Assembly (NCBI GenBank): GCA_905203765.1 | Contig: CAJKXC010000009.1 | Coordinates: 3,967-67,966, forward strand | Direction of reading: 5' to 3' | Source of the DNA: an uncultured Bacteroides sp. | GTDB taxonomy: Bacteria > Bacteroidota > Bacteroidia > Bacteroidales > Bacteroidaceae | DNA length: 64,000 bases | Shown: positions 27,039 through 35,561 of the stretch, one piece after another | How positions within the stretch are numbered: the stretch's first letter is position 1 | Layout of the letters: every line of letters begins with the position of its first letter | Notes under the pieces: model-generated | Databases searched by the model: none | What the model saw: only the letters and a program-made list of their open reading frames with translations | Told to the model about the DNA's origin: nothing | Translations under genes and position numbers: made by a program

Positions 27039-30000
27039 TGAAGAATTGAAGCAACGAATCAAGGATGCCAACGAGATAGTCGATGTAATTGGCCAGTTCG
27101 TATCCTTACACAAGAAAGGTATCAACTACGTAGGTATTTGCCCGTTCCATCCCGATAGGCATCCATCGATGACGGTAAGCCCATCACGACAGACCTATAA
27201 ATGCTTTGTCTGCGGAAAAGGAGGAGATGTAATATCGTTTATCCAGGAACATGAGAACATGCCTTTCAGTGAAGCCATTACCTGGTTGGCCAACCGGGCA
27301 GGCATCCAACTCCCTGAACGAGTAATATCCGATGAAGAAGCGTCCCGGATGAAGGAACGGGAGGCACAGCGCATTGCCATGAAAGGAGCTGCTACCTTTT
27401 TTGAGAAGCATCTTCCGGATGCACAACTTTACCTACATGAGAGAGGATTTTCACTGGACGATAAAATCTTACGGGATTTCCGTATTGGATATGCCCCGGC
27501 TGGGAACCTCGCCAAGAAAGAGCTGCTTGCTGCAGGTTTCTCCGAGCAGAAGCTGGTCGAAATCGATATATTAAAACGATCGGATAAAGGTTTCGTATTT
27601 GATACCTTTAAGGACAGAATAATGTTCCCCTTCTTTGACATTAAGGGAAACATCGACGGATACACAGGACGTTGGCTCGTCCCTCAAGAGAATACCGGAA
27701 AATATGTAAATACCGGTGATACTCCTATTTTTAAGAAAGGCACCCATCTTTTCGGACTACACCAGGCACGCACGGCCATATCCCGCTACGACCAAGCATA
27801 CGTCGTCGAAGGGCAGTTCGATGTCTTATCCATGCATTCCGTAGGAGTATGCAATACCATAGCTACCAGCGGTACTGCCCTTACTCCGGAGCAGATACAG
27901 CTAATTGGACGTTTCACACATAGAGTAGTGCTTATATATGATGCTGATGCAGCAGGCCTTAAAGCCTCCCTTACCAATTGCGAAGCATTCCTTCGTGCCG
28001 GCTTCCAAGTAAGCGCCGTACCACTTCCTGAAGGTAAGGATCCGGATAATATTGCTCAGGAGCATAAACTTGAGACCAGTAAGTGGCTTGCTAACCGTGA
28101 ACAGAACTTCCTTTTATACTTCTCCATCTCCCTGCGAGGCAAGAACCCGGGCGTGGATCCAAACAAAGAAGAGGCAGCGATTAAGCAGCTCTGCTCACTG
28201 ATATCGGTTATACCCTCAGAGACACTTCTTCTTAAATGCATTGAGACACTGGCCGAAATATTCAATACCAATACAGAGGTCATTCAGCGGAAGGTTAACG
28301 AGATACTGCGCAAACAAAAGACGGCCAAGGTCCAGCAGAAAGACCAAATGCATCCTGGTATCTATGGAATAGAAATGATAGCCGAAACCCGCTCCGGGAA
28401 CGAACCCTGCATCCTCACTTCCAATTATCAGGAATTCCTAACCCTCTACGGTGACGCCCCAATCGTCTATGTGCATGGCGTTCCCGGAATGAATGATATC
28501 CAATTGCTGCGCCAGGCAAGTCAGATGTTTACAACCGATAGTGATGGACTTACCATCTTCAAAGATGGAACCGAATCGGACTACCTCGCAGGCCTTGCGG
28601 CTATATTCCGTGCCGGCATATCCAATATTACCGTGACCGTGGAAAAGCCCTCAAATGCGGACTGTGAAGAACACGATCCGGAAGAGGAAGAAGAGGAAAT
28701 GGAAAATGAGGCCGAAACCAATGTCATAGAAACGTTCAACTTTGCCAAATTCTATATTTACCAGCACAAACTGTTTTTTAAGGATTTCAAAGGGGAGCGT
28801 TCTCCCTACATCGAGCGTTGTGCCGAAATCATTAGCTACGCTGAAGATTCTGTACGAATCATCAACTTCGGCTATTTCTACGGATGCCTGGGCTTAACCA
28901 AGCAAGCCCTCAACGAGATACTGAAGCCCTATCTGGCCAAACGCAAATCCCGTATGGCCATTAATGCGCAGCGCACCGACGACGATTATGTAGAAGAGAC
29001 CTACGACCCTGACGAGCTTCCCCGCTATGTTCAAGACAACCCGGAATATCTGCAGATGTTCAACCAATGCAATTTTTATCCGAAGCTAAATAAACAAGGA
29101 GAGCCGGTCTGTTATCTCTTTAAACAGGATAAGTCCGGCCACACTATGGTTGGGGATTTCTACATGATTCCGCTGCTCCACATTTACTCCGATAACGATG
29201 AAGAAAACAAGCGTGTTATCAAGATAAACCGCCGATATTATAAGACTCCATTATACATTGAAATCCCTTCCAAAGCGCTTGTTAAAAAGAGCACCATTGA
29301 AGAGAAACTTATCATGCTCGAGGCCGTCAACTTCACAAATGGCGAAGAGAAGCACTGGACTAAAATACGTGAATACATGAGTAGGCACTATGTTACTTGT
29401 ACAGAGGTTACCACTTATGGTAATCAACAAGAGGATGGCTTTTCCCGGCGAGAGGACCAGCAGTTCTTCGCCTTTGCCAACGGCATCTTCCATGTCGTCG
29501 ATGGCCTGGCGCGTTTTGACCCGGTTAACGAGCTCGGAGTTGTCACCCACAACGGCAAGAACTATTATCTGCCGGCATTCTCTACCATTTATGCCGGTTC
29601 CGGGCGCCGGTCCGATAAGTACGAGCTCATCTCCCAGCTTGTATATAAGGAAATTCCTGCAGACAAACGTTGCTCTTTCGAAGAGTGGGCCTCGCTGATG
29701 GACCGCGTCTATAAGATTAATGACAATGGGAAATGGGCTATCTTATTTGCCATCATGTGTGCTTTCCGCAGCAACATACACTGCATCGACCGCCTCTTCA
29801 CCGCTCCGTTCTTTATGGGGCCTATGTCCTCCGGAAAGACACAGATCGCCATTTCCATTCGTTCCTTATTCATATCCCCGAAAATTCCAATTTTCAACCT
29901 GAACATTGGTACCGATGCTGCCATGTCCACACTGATGAGTACCTTCCGTGATGTGCCGGTTGTCCTTGATGAGTACAACAACAAAGATATATCAGATATA

Positions 30001-31095
30001 AAGTTCCAGGCACTGAAAGGTATTGTTTACGATGGCGATGGCCGGCAGAAGCGAAAAGGAACATCCGGGAAAGAAATCGAGAATGATAAAGTATATGCGC
30101 CGGTTATCATTTGTGGTCAGGAGACACCCCAGCGCGACGACAATGCCCTTATGTCCCGAATCATAGTCTGCGAGGTTCCCAAGCCTAAGAACCGTACTCA
30201 AGAAGAGATAGACCTTTTCAACAAGCTGAAAGACATTGAAGATCCTGCCAAGATCGGACTCTCCAATGTACTTTTTGAAGTTCTTCAGCTGCGGCCTTTG
30301 GTAATGCAGCATTTCCGAACGCTCAAGCAGAAGGCCTACGATGAGCTAAAGGAAGAGTTACGGAATGCAGGCGAAATAGACCGCCTCATGAAAACGGCCT
30401 CATTGTTTTTAGCAACCTGCAATTTAATTGAAAACTATACTGATATGAAACTACCATTTACTTACAAAGACTTTTTTCAAACGGTCTGCAACAAGATCAG
30501 ATTCCAAGTAGAACTGATATCTAAGACCGACAAGCTGGCCTCTTTCTTCAAGGCTATGGATGTGATGATCGACACGAAGGCCATCAAGGAAGGCAAGGAC
30601 TTCGCCATCGACACCCCCGAACGCATTACCATCAAGCTCCCTGGAGGGGAAAAGAAAGAAGTCCCCATTCCTGCAGGAACCAGGGTTCTTTATCTGCGTA
30701 TCAGTCCCATCTACACACAGTACGCCCGGTCTTCCTATAACCAGGAAGAATCCACACAGTCTACTATCGAGCAGAATCTGCGTTCACATCCCAGCTATAT
30801 CGGTTTTGTACATTCCCGGCGCTTCAGCTGGTACGATGTTGTAGAGGTTCCGCGGGGTGGTTTTGCCGAGGATATCCCTAATGAAACCGGTATTGATATT
30901 AAGCCTAACAATGATATGGTGCGCAAGGTCGAAAAGAAAGGCACCATTTCCAGCTGTATAGCTATCAACTACGAAATTTTCAGAGACTTATACGGAATCG
31001 ATCTGCAGCGTAAACTGGAGGAAGATACGCCGGAACCTAACCCGGACAACGATCCGCTTGGAGAAAGCAATGCACCCCAAGATTTGAACTTCTGA
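27031..31095 (+). CDS. Large phage primase-helicase
   Basis: This 1354-residue protein fuses priming and unwinding functions for phage DNA replication. The N-terminus has a CHC2 zinc finger (CPFHPDRHPS at about 36-45, then CFVCGKGGD), followed by the DnaG-type catalytic core and TOPRIM motifs (VVEGQFDVLS at about 255 and LIYDADAAG at about 300). A middle acidic linker (EEEEEEMENEAE, about 546) joins a C-terminal ATPase with Walker A GPMSSGKTQ (about 929-937) and Walker B VVLDEYNN (about 976). The ATP-binding part resembles phage SF3/D5-like or DNA-packaging-type ATPases more than DnaB. The start at 27031 (MIDEELKQRI) gives the canonical DnaG beginning. Confidence 0.88.
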   Translation: MIDEELKQRIKDANEIVDVIGQFVSLHKKGINYVGICPFHPDRHPSMTVSPSRQTYKCFVCGKGGDVISFIQEHENMPFSEAITWLANRAGIQLPERVISDEEASRMKEREAQRIAMKGAATFFEKHLPDAQLYLHERGFSLDDKILRDFRIGYAPAGNLAKKELLAAGFSEQKLVEIDILKRSDKGFVFDTFKDRIMFPFFDIKGNIDGYTGRWLVPQENTGKYVNTGDTPIFKKGTHLFGLHQARTAISRYDQAYVVEGQFDVLSMHSVGVCNTIATSGTALTPEQIQLIGRFTHRVVLIYDADAAGLKASLTNCEAFLRAGFQVSAVPLPEGKDPDNIAQEHKLETSKWLANREQNFLLYFSISLRGKNPGVDPNKEEAAIKQLCSLISVIPSETLLLKCIETLAEIFNTNTEVIQRKVNEILRKQKTAKVQQKDQMHPGIYGIEMIAETRSGNEPCILTSNYQEFLTLYGDAPIVYVHGVPGMNDIQLLRQASQMFTTDSDGLTIFKDGTESDYLAGLAAIFRAGISNITVTVEKPSNADCEEHDPEEEEEEMENEAETNVIETFNFAKFYIYQHKLFFKDFKGERSPYIERCAEIISYAEDSVRIINFGYFYGCLGLTKQALNEILKPYLAKRKSRMAINAQRTDDDYVEETYDPDELPRYVQDNPEYLQMFNQCNFYPKLNKQGEPVCYLFKQDKSGHTMVGDFYMIPLLHIYSDNDEENKRVIKINRRYYKTPLYIEIPSKALVKKSTIEEKLIMLEAVNFTNGEEKHWTKIREYMSRHYVTCTEVTTYGNQQEDGFSRREDQQFFAFANGIFHVVDGLARFDPVNELGVVTHNGKNYYLPAFSTIYAGSGRRSDKYELISQLVYKEIPADKRCSFEEWASLMDRVYKINDNGKWAILFAIMCAFRSNIHCIDRLFTAPFFMGPMSSGKTQIAISIRSLFISPKIPIFNLNIGTDAAMSTLMSTFRDVPVVLDEYNNKDISDIKFQALKGIVYDGDGRQKRKGTSGKEIENDKVYAPVIICGQETPQRDDNALMSRIIVCEVPKPKNRTQEEIDLFNKLKDIEDPAKIGLSNVLFEVLQLRPLVMQHFRTLKQKAYDELKEELRNAGEIDRLMKTASLFLATCNLIENYTDMKLPFTYKDFFQTVCNKIRFQVELISKTDKLASFFKAMDVMIDTKAIKEGKDFAIDTPERITIKLPGGEKKEVPIPAGTRVLYLRISPIYTQYARSSYNQEESTQSTIEQNLRSHPSYIGFVHSRRFSWYDVVEVPRGGFAEDIPNETGIDIKPNNDMVRKVEKKGTISSCIAINYEIFRDLYGIDLQRKLEEDTPEPNPDNDPLGESNAPQDLNF

Positions 31096-31125
31096 TTTTT
31101 ATTATAAACCTAAAAACAAAAAGTT

Positions 31126-31677
31126 ATGGAAACCAAGATTATTGCAAGAGTGAACAATGTAGATATACTATCTACGAGTGAGGAACAATTAGTAGCCATC
31201 AAACCCATTTGTGAGGCGTTGGGGATTGATCGAAAGAGACAACAAGACAAGATTAATTGCCATCCCATTTTGTCTTCAGTTGGGGGCTTGAAGCCCCTAA
31301 CTGGTGCGGATGGGAAAATATACGAAATGTATTGCCTTCCTTTGGAATATATATTCGGATGGTTGTTTACCATCAATCCTGCCAATGTGAACGAAGATGC
31401 AAAACCAGCATTGATAAAATACCAACAAGAATGCTATCATGCCCTCTTTGCTTACTTCACTGAACCGCAAACCTTCCTCAAGCAGAAACAGGAAGTCATG
31501 GAGAAGAAGGTTACCGAGTACCAGGAATGCCAACGTCGCTTCAAGGATGCCCAAAAACTAATGAACGAGGCAAAGACAGAATTGAACCAAGTAATGAAGC
31601 TCACCATCGAAGATTGGCGAGCCAATAATCGCCAGCTTAATCTGCCATTCTCAACCGAAGAAGTAACTGAAGAATAA
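31126..31677 (+). CDS. Phage antirepressor (P22_AR_N-type)
   Basis: This 183-residue protein has the P22 antirepressor N-terminal pattern (AIKPICEALGIDRKRQQDKI, then MYCLPLEYIFGWLFTINP) and a C-terminal coiled coil (KQKQEVMEKKVTEYQE). Such proteins bind and disable phage repressors. It follows the primase by 30 bases and is followed directly by cassette copy 1. It could act on the XRE repressor at 22.5 kb, which lacks a self-cleavage domain; that link is inference. Confidence 0.82.
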   Translation: METKIIARVNNVDILSTSEEQLVAIKPICEALGIDRKRQQDKINCHPILSSVGGLKPLTGADGKIYEMYCLPLEYIFGWLFTINPANVNEDAKPALIKYQQECYHALFAYFTEPQTFLKQKQEVMEKKVTEYQECQRRFKDAQKLMNEAKTELNQVMKLTIEDWRANNRQLNLPFSTEEVTEE

Positions 31678-31719
31678 AATTATTCCGGGCAAAATGCCGC
31701 ATATCTCAAAAGATTTCAC

Positions 31720-31929
31720 TATGTTTGCAGTGCTTATCATACATATTCTCAAGAATGCGGGCTGCCAGCTTGCATTTACGGTGCAGGCATTTTTTATGCC
31801 CGGACATATTGTGTACCATATATGGTATCCGTGTACCCCCGCGTGGAGCGTTAATGCGCCCACAGCATTCTTGAGATGTGATAAGCAGCGGGAAAGGCAC
31901 GGATACTTTCATTTTAAAACGTTATTGTT
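31720..31929 (+). ncRNA. Structured leader RNA of cassette copy 1
   Basis: A -7 box TATGTTTG (31720-31727) precedes a leader of about 195 bases. Its 5' arm (31731-31758) pairs with the 3' arm (31865-31887): nine pairs TGCTTATCA:TGATAAGCA, a short middle, and eleven pairs CTCAAGAATGC:GCATTCTTGAG. Inside are GGCATTTTTTATGCC (U-loop hairpin, 31787-31800) and the palindrome TACCATATATGGTA. A 128-residue frame starts at 31930. The fold is from inspection, not calculation. No -33 box was found. Confidence 0.65.
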
Positions 31930-32316
31930 ATGCTTGACAATGCAAAAGTTTCCACAGCTACTCAAGACAGCCTCGGAACGTCCGCCCACGAAACGGGCAC
32001 TTCAGCCATCGCCCTTACCGGCAATCCCTACACCGACCTTGCCGCCTACGGCATCGACCTTCAGGGCTGCACCATCCGCTATTTGCGGGAACCTAACACA
32101 ATCGGCAACACCATCACCGGGCGCTTCAATATCTCCGGCCGCGAAGAGACTGCCGGAGCAACCAGCTACGAAGCCCTTATCTTCTTCCTGGTGCGTAAGA
32201 ACCGCGATCATCGCCGCTATGTGGCAGAATGCCGGGAGCGCAAGCGTGAGCGGAATATGCTGTCATTCATCAACCGTTACCCGGACGCAATGGTATTTCC
32301 GGCATACTTTTCCTGA
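31930..32316 (+). CDS. Small basic protein of cassette copy 1
   Basis: This 128-residue protein is identical to the one at 33626-34012 and related to the 114-residue one at 42733. Shared core: TGNPYTDLAxYGI, GCTIRYL, GNTITGRFN and SGREETAGATSYE, then a basic helix (RRYVAECRERKRERN). Other frames are open too, but differences between this gene and the copy at 42.8 kb fall mostly at third codon positions of this frame, so this frame is the coding one. I recognise no family. The basic tail suggests nucleic-acid binding. Confidence 0.75.
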   Translation: MLDNAKVSTATQDSLGTSAHETGTSAIALTGNPYTDLAAYGIDLQGCTIRYLREPNTIGNTITGRFNISGREETAGATSYEALIFFLVRKNRDHRRYVAECRERKRERNMLSFINRYPDAMVFPAYFS

Positions 32317-32345
32317 TTCATACTTTTCACATCAACCTTTTGCTT

Positions 32346-32385
32346 TATTCCCGGTGGCAACCCCATCGGGAATAATAGCTTTTTT
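32346..32385 (+). terminator. Terminator of cassette copy 1
   Basis: TATTCCCG and CGGGAATA form a stem (32346-32374), followed after AATAGC by six T residues. It closes the unit that starts at the -7 box at 31720. Confidence 0.8.
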
Positions 32386-32447
32386 ACATTCTGATTTGCG
32401 GACATTTCGTCTGATTCGTCCATACCTACATTAGCTATGAAGAGGTA

Positions 32448-32795
32448 ATGAAGGGAATTGAGGACGATGATTTCATGTGTTCAATTATGGTGCTCAGCAC
32501 CACAGTTGCCGATGAAGGAGAAGAGAAAGAGACGTGTTACATCCCGCTGATGTATCTCATTGGCTGGATATTCACAGACTATGTGAGTCGGAATACCCGA
32601 CCGGGTAGCGTGATGGAGTTGCACAAGGCTCTTTACGACTATTTGGAAAGAAGGAGTTCTGCGCAATCTGCCAGGCTGAAAGTGCAGGAACATAGAATAG
32701 AGAAACTCAAAAAGGAAATTGCCGAATTGGAGCAATACTATGAAGAAGAGGCAATTCTTGACGAAGAAGTAAGCAGTATTAATCCCATTATGTAA
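32448..32795 (+). pseudogene. N-terminally truncated antirepressor remnant
   Basis: This 115-residue frame aligns with the middle and end of antirepressors: ETCYIPLMYLIGWIFTDYV matches the MYCLPLEYIFGWLF region of the gene at 31126, followed by a coiled coil (SARLKVQEHRIEKLKKEIAE). The first part of the domain is missing: the open frame runs up into the end of the 679-bp repeat. The cassette therefore seems to have replaced or cut off its 5' end. It could still be translated from the ATG at 32448. It abuts the KilA-N gene by five bases. Confidence 0.65.
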
Positions 32796-32800
32796 TAACC

Positions 32801-33373
32801 ATGGAAACGAAAGAATTTGAATACAACGGAAAAGTTGTCGGTTTTGAAATCAACGACAAAAATGTGATGGTTAATGCAACTCAAATGGCGAATGTTTTTA
32901 ACCGTGATTTGTATCAATTTACCAAAAGTGAAGATACGAAACGGTTTATAGAGACATGTCTAAAACCTGCAAATGCAGGTTTATTAGGAATCGTTAACAG
33001 AGCTGATTTAATCGTATCAAGACAAAAAGCGGGCACATTTATGCATCGTGTACTTGCTATCAAGTTTGCAGCTTGGTTGAATCCGGATTTTGAGTTGTGG
33101 GTATATACTACCATTGACAATATCCTCTTCGGCTCCTATGCTGAAGACGAGAAAAACCTGAAAGAGATAGCCCGGATACAAACCCAAATCTCCCAAAAGG
33201 AACAGTACCTTGCTACTCATCCTATTCAGCAAGAAATTGAAGAGTTGAAAAAGGCGGAACAGAAAGAAAAGAAACTGCTTGAATTACGTAAGAAAGAGAG
33301 AATCAGCAATTTCAAGTCCATGTTCTCTGCAGAGGAAATGACAGGAGATACTGATAAACCAACTGAAGAATAA
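32801..33373 (+). CDS. KilA-N domain protein
   Basis: This 190-residue protein has a KilA-N DNA-binding domain: FEINDKNVMVNATQMANVFN, then IVSRQKAGTFMHRVLAIKFAAWLNPDFELWV. A lysine/glutamate-rich coiled coil follows (residues 120-175). Such domains occur in phage antirepressors and regulators. It is followed at once by cassette copy 2, and its C-terminal end (KPTEE) resembles the end of the antirepressor before copy 1 (VTEE). Confidence 0.85.
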   Translation: METKEFEYNGKVVGFEINDKNVMVNATQMANVFNRDLYQFTKSEDTKRFIETCLKPANAGLLGIVNRADLIVSRQKAGTFMHRVLAIKFAAWLNPDFELWVYTTIDNILFGSYAEDEKNLKEIARIQTQISQKEQYLATHPIQQEIEELKKAEQKEKKLLELRKKERISNFKSMFSAEEMTGDTDKPTEE

Positions 33374-33415
33374 AAATAACCCGGGCAAAATGCCCCACCA
33401 TTCAAAAATAATCAC

Positions 33416-33625
33416 TATGTTTGCAATGTCTATCATACATATTCTCACAGATGCGGGCTGCCAGCTTGCATTTACGGTGCAGGCATTTTTTATGCCCGGA
33501 CATATTGTGTACCATATATGGTATCCGTGTACCCCCGCGTGGAGCGTTAATGCGCCCACAGCATTCTTGAGATGTGATAAGCAGCGGGAAAGGCACGGAT
33601 ACTTTCATTTTAAAACGTTATTGTT
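33416..33625 (+). ncRNA. Structured leader RNA of cassette copy 2
   Basis: Same layout as copy 1, with the -7 box TATGTTTG at 33416-33423. The 3' arm (33561-33583) is identical to copy 1, but the 5' arm (33427-33454) has changed at several bases (TGTCTATCA and CTCACAGATGC instead of TGCTTATCA and CTCAAGAATGC), so pairing is broken at about four positions. The rest of the leader is identical. Confidence 0.6.
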
Positions 33626-34012
33626 ATGCTTGACAATGCAAAAGTTTCCACAGCTACTCAAGACAGCCTCGGAACGTCCGCCCACGAAACGGGCACTTCA
33701 GCCATCGCCCTTACCGGCAATCCCTACACCGACCTTGCCGCCTACGGCATCGACCTTCAGGGCTGCACCATCCGCTATTTGCGGGAACCTAACACAATCG
33801 GCAACACCATCACCGGGCGCTTCAATATCTCCGGCCGCGAAGAGACTGCCGGAGCAACCAGCTACGAAGCCCTTATCTTCTTCCTGGTGCGTAAGAACCG
33901 CGATCATCGCCGCTATGTGGCAGAATGCCGGGAGCGCAAGCGTGAGCGGAATATGCTGTCATTCATCAACCGTTACCCGGACGCAATGGTATTTCCGGCA
34001 TACTTTTCCTGA
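33626..34012 (+). CDS. Small basic protein of cassette copy 2
   Basis: Identical in sequence to the 128-residue product at 31930, and not recognised. It lies after the KilA-N gene as copy 1 lies after the P22-type antirepressor, so the repeated unit is an antirepressor-type gene plus this cassette. The identical copies imply a recent duplication or gene conversion. Confidence 0.75.
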   Translation: MLDNAKVSTATQDSLGTSAHETGTSAIALTGNPYTDLAAYGIDLQGCTIRYLREPNTIGNTITGRFNISGREETAGATSYEALIFFLVRKNRDHRRYVAECRERKRERNMLSFINRYPDAMVFPAYFS

Positions 34013-34041
34013 TTCATACTTTTCACATCAACCTTTTGCTT

Positions 34042-34081
34042 TATTCCCGGTGGCAACCCCATCGGGAATAATAGCTTTTTT
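34042..34081 (+). terminator. Terminator of cassette copy 2
   Basis: Same stem as copy 1 (TATTCCCG and CGGGAATA) with a T-run following. Confidence 0.8.
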
Positions 34082-34129
34082 ACATTCTGATTTGCGGACA
34101 TTTCGTCTGATTCGTCCATACCTACATTA

Positions 34130-34580
34130 TACTATCTCTTCCATTTCAATCCCCCGGACCCCCTGGAATAAAAAAGAGAGCAAAGGAGAGAGAGTTTTGA
34201 AAGGAAAACTTTTCAGAAATATCGAACTACCGTACTACAGTACTACATCGAAAATCATTTCAAAACGTAACTACCTGTTGTATAGTAGTATATATTTTCT
34301 TTTTAATCATATATATATACTACGTAGGTGTTGTTTTGTTGGACGTTGTAGTACGTGTTGGATTGCCTGTTTTCTACCATCCAACAAGCTCCGTACTACA
34401 AAAGTGGCAAAAAAGAGGTGTTGTAGTACGTGTTGGACGTCCAACTACGCTATTTTCTTTATAGTAAATTTGTGTAACTAAATAATAATCAGTAACTTTA
34501 ATAATGCTGTAGTACGGTAGTACGGTTGGAAGCAAAAATAAACGAAAACCATTTTAAAAATAATTTTAGAGCAAATAGCT
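34130..34580. promoter_or_regulatory. Noncoding region with a GTAGTACG repeat array
   Basis: About 450 bases without a credible gene. The core TAGTAC or GTACTA occurs at about seven places in both directions, including ACCGTACTACAGTACTAC near 34230, two copies of TTGTAGTACGTGTTGGA near 34347 and 34421, CCGTACTAC near 34391 and GTAGTACGGTAGTACGG near 34508. The perfect palindrome GTTGGACGTCCAAC lies at 34432-34445, upstream of a -7 box TAAATTTG (34465-34472). It may be a replication origin, an operator array or both; it lies between early and head genes. Confidence 0.65.
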
Positions 34581-35069
34581 ATGATAACAACGAGTATTAC
34601 AATCATGCCTTACCTTGCTGAATATCTGCGTGGGAAGTACAATAATGGGGCAAATGAGCCTGTTAAAATTCCGGACAATACGGATTTATACCATGTTGTT
34701 TGGACATTGATGGCACGCCGTCATCAGAATCAATCTCCTGTTGACAATGGCAATCTGACTATAATCCTTCCTGATAGGCGAATAGGAAAGGATCCTCAAG
34801 TATACAACTACTTATCTCCACGATCTGCTAAGGTTATCGAAGCTGAGATACGCCGTATGTTCAATCGTGATCTCCATACCGCAATGGATGAGAACGATAT
34901 GAATGGTCATGAACTCAATCACATCGACATCGTTCATAAATTCCTATGTTCTTATTGCATCGATAGCATCACCGAAGATGCTCTGCTGAAAAACTTCTAC
35001 CGGTGGCGCGAGAACATTCGGAAGCGGAAAAGGCGTCGAGAGTATAAAAAGAAGTTAAAAAGAGGCTAA
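34581..35069 (+). CDS. Unknown protein with a basic C-terminus
   Basis: This 162-residue protein (MITTSITIMPYLAEYLRGKY) ends in a highly basic tail (KRKRRREYKKKLKRG) and includes helical stretches around YLSPRSAKVIEAEIRRMFN. The tail suggests DNA or RNA binding. It follows the repeat array at 34.1-34.6 kb, so it may recognise those sites, which is speculation. Not recognised. Confidence 0.6.
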   Translation: MITTSITIMPYLAEYLRGKYNNGANEPVKIPDNTDLYHVVWTLMARRHQNQSPVDNGNLTIILPDRRIGKDPQVYNYLSPRSAKVIEAEIRRMFNRDLHTAMDENDMNGHELNHIDIVHKFLCSYCIDSITEDALLKNFYRWRENIRKRKRRREYKKKLKRG

Positions 35070-35165
35070 AAAATCACCTACCAAACTATGTATTTTGTCC
35101 CAAAATGGCGGTAAAAATGTCCCATGTGTGGCGAACTTATTGAATGTCAATTTAATATAATCATT

Positions 35166-35510
35166 ATGAGAGAACTTTCCATCCAAATCAGTGTATATCC
35201 GGTTTCCAAGATGCGCCAGGATATCTATCGTTTCGTATCCGATGAGTTTACTTTTGCTCCGGTACCAGAAGATTCTGAAGCAGGCCGATGTTTCAATTGC
35301 AACAAAGATATCACGGTCGATCTCCCTCCAGCTAATGTTATCCAAGATTTCTCATCCGGCAGGTTTGCCATCGTTGAGTTCCGGGATACCCGGTACCGGA
35401 AGTTCCGGGTTGGCGACAATAAGATACCGGCAATCGTATCCATTATACCGAATCTGAACTCCGCAACCTTGAAAATAGAGTGTAAAATGCTCAAATCACC
35501 GCTTCTGTAG
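35166..35510 (+). CDS. Unknown protein before the capsid protease
   Basis: This 114-residue protein (MRELSIQISVYPVSKMRQD) has a beta-rich pattern and one CFNC pair. The ATG at 35166 is chosen; an earlier ATG would add a Cys/Ile-rich stretch unlike the rest. It precedes the head genes and may be a small structural or early protein. Not recognised. Confidence 0.55.
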   Translation: MRELSIQISVYPVSKMRQDIYRFVSDEFTFAPVPEDSEAGRCFNCNKDITVDLPPANVIQDFSSGRFAIVEFRDTRYRKFRVGDNKIPAIVSIIPNLNSATLKIECKMLKSPLL

Positions 35511-35561
35511 CGTCCTTCACCCCGTTCTGTAAGCATCCTATCTTCGCTGAAAAGATATGCA

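Larger units (their letters stand above)
31755..32433 (+). repeat. 679-bp direct repeat, copy 1
   Basis: By eye this block is identical base for base to 33451-34129 (offset 1696) and covers most of the leader, the small protein gene and its terminator. Identity stops at the left inside the 5' arm of the RNA and at the right after CCTACATTA. Confidence 0.93.
33451..34129 (+). repeat. 679-bp direct repeat, copy 2
   Basis: Identical by eye to 31755-32433. The left end begins at ATGCGGGC, inside the RNA's 5' arm; the right end is after CCTACATTA. The right flank then differs entirely. Confidence 0.93.

Noticed and set aside
31720..32385. Retron or diversity-generating retroelement
   Set aside because: Long-range arms recall retron RNA, but no reverse transcriptase, template/variable repeat pair or partner gene is present.
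31694..32434. A 246-residue frame across the cassette leader and gene
   Set aside because: Differences between the diverged cassette copies are synonymous in the 128-residue frame, not this one; openness follows from GC-rich codons and the duplicate copies being identical.
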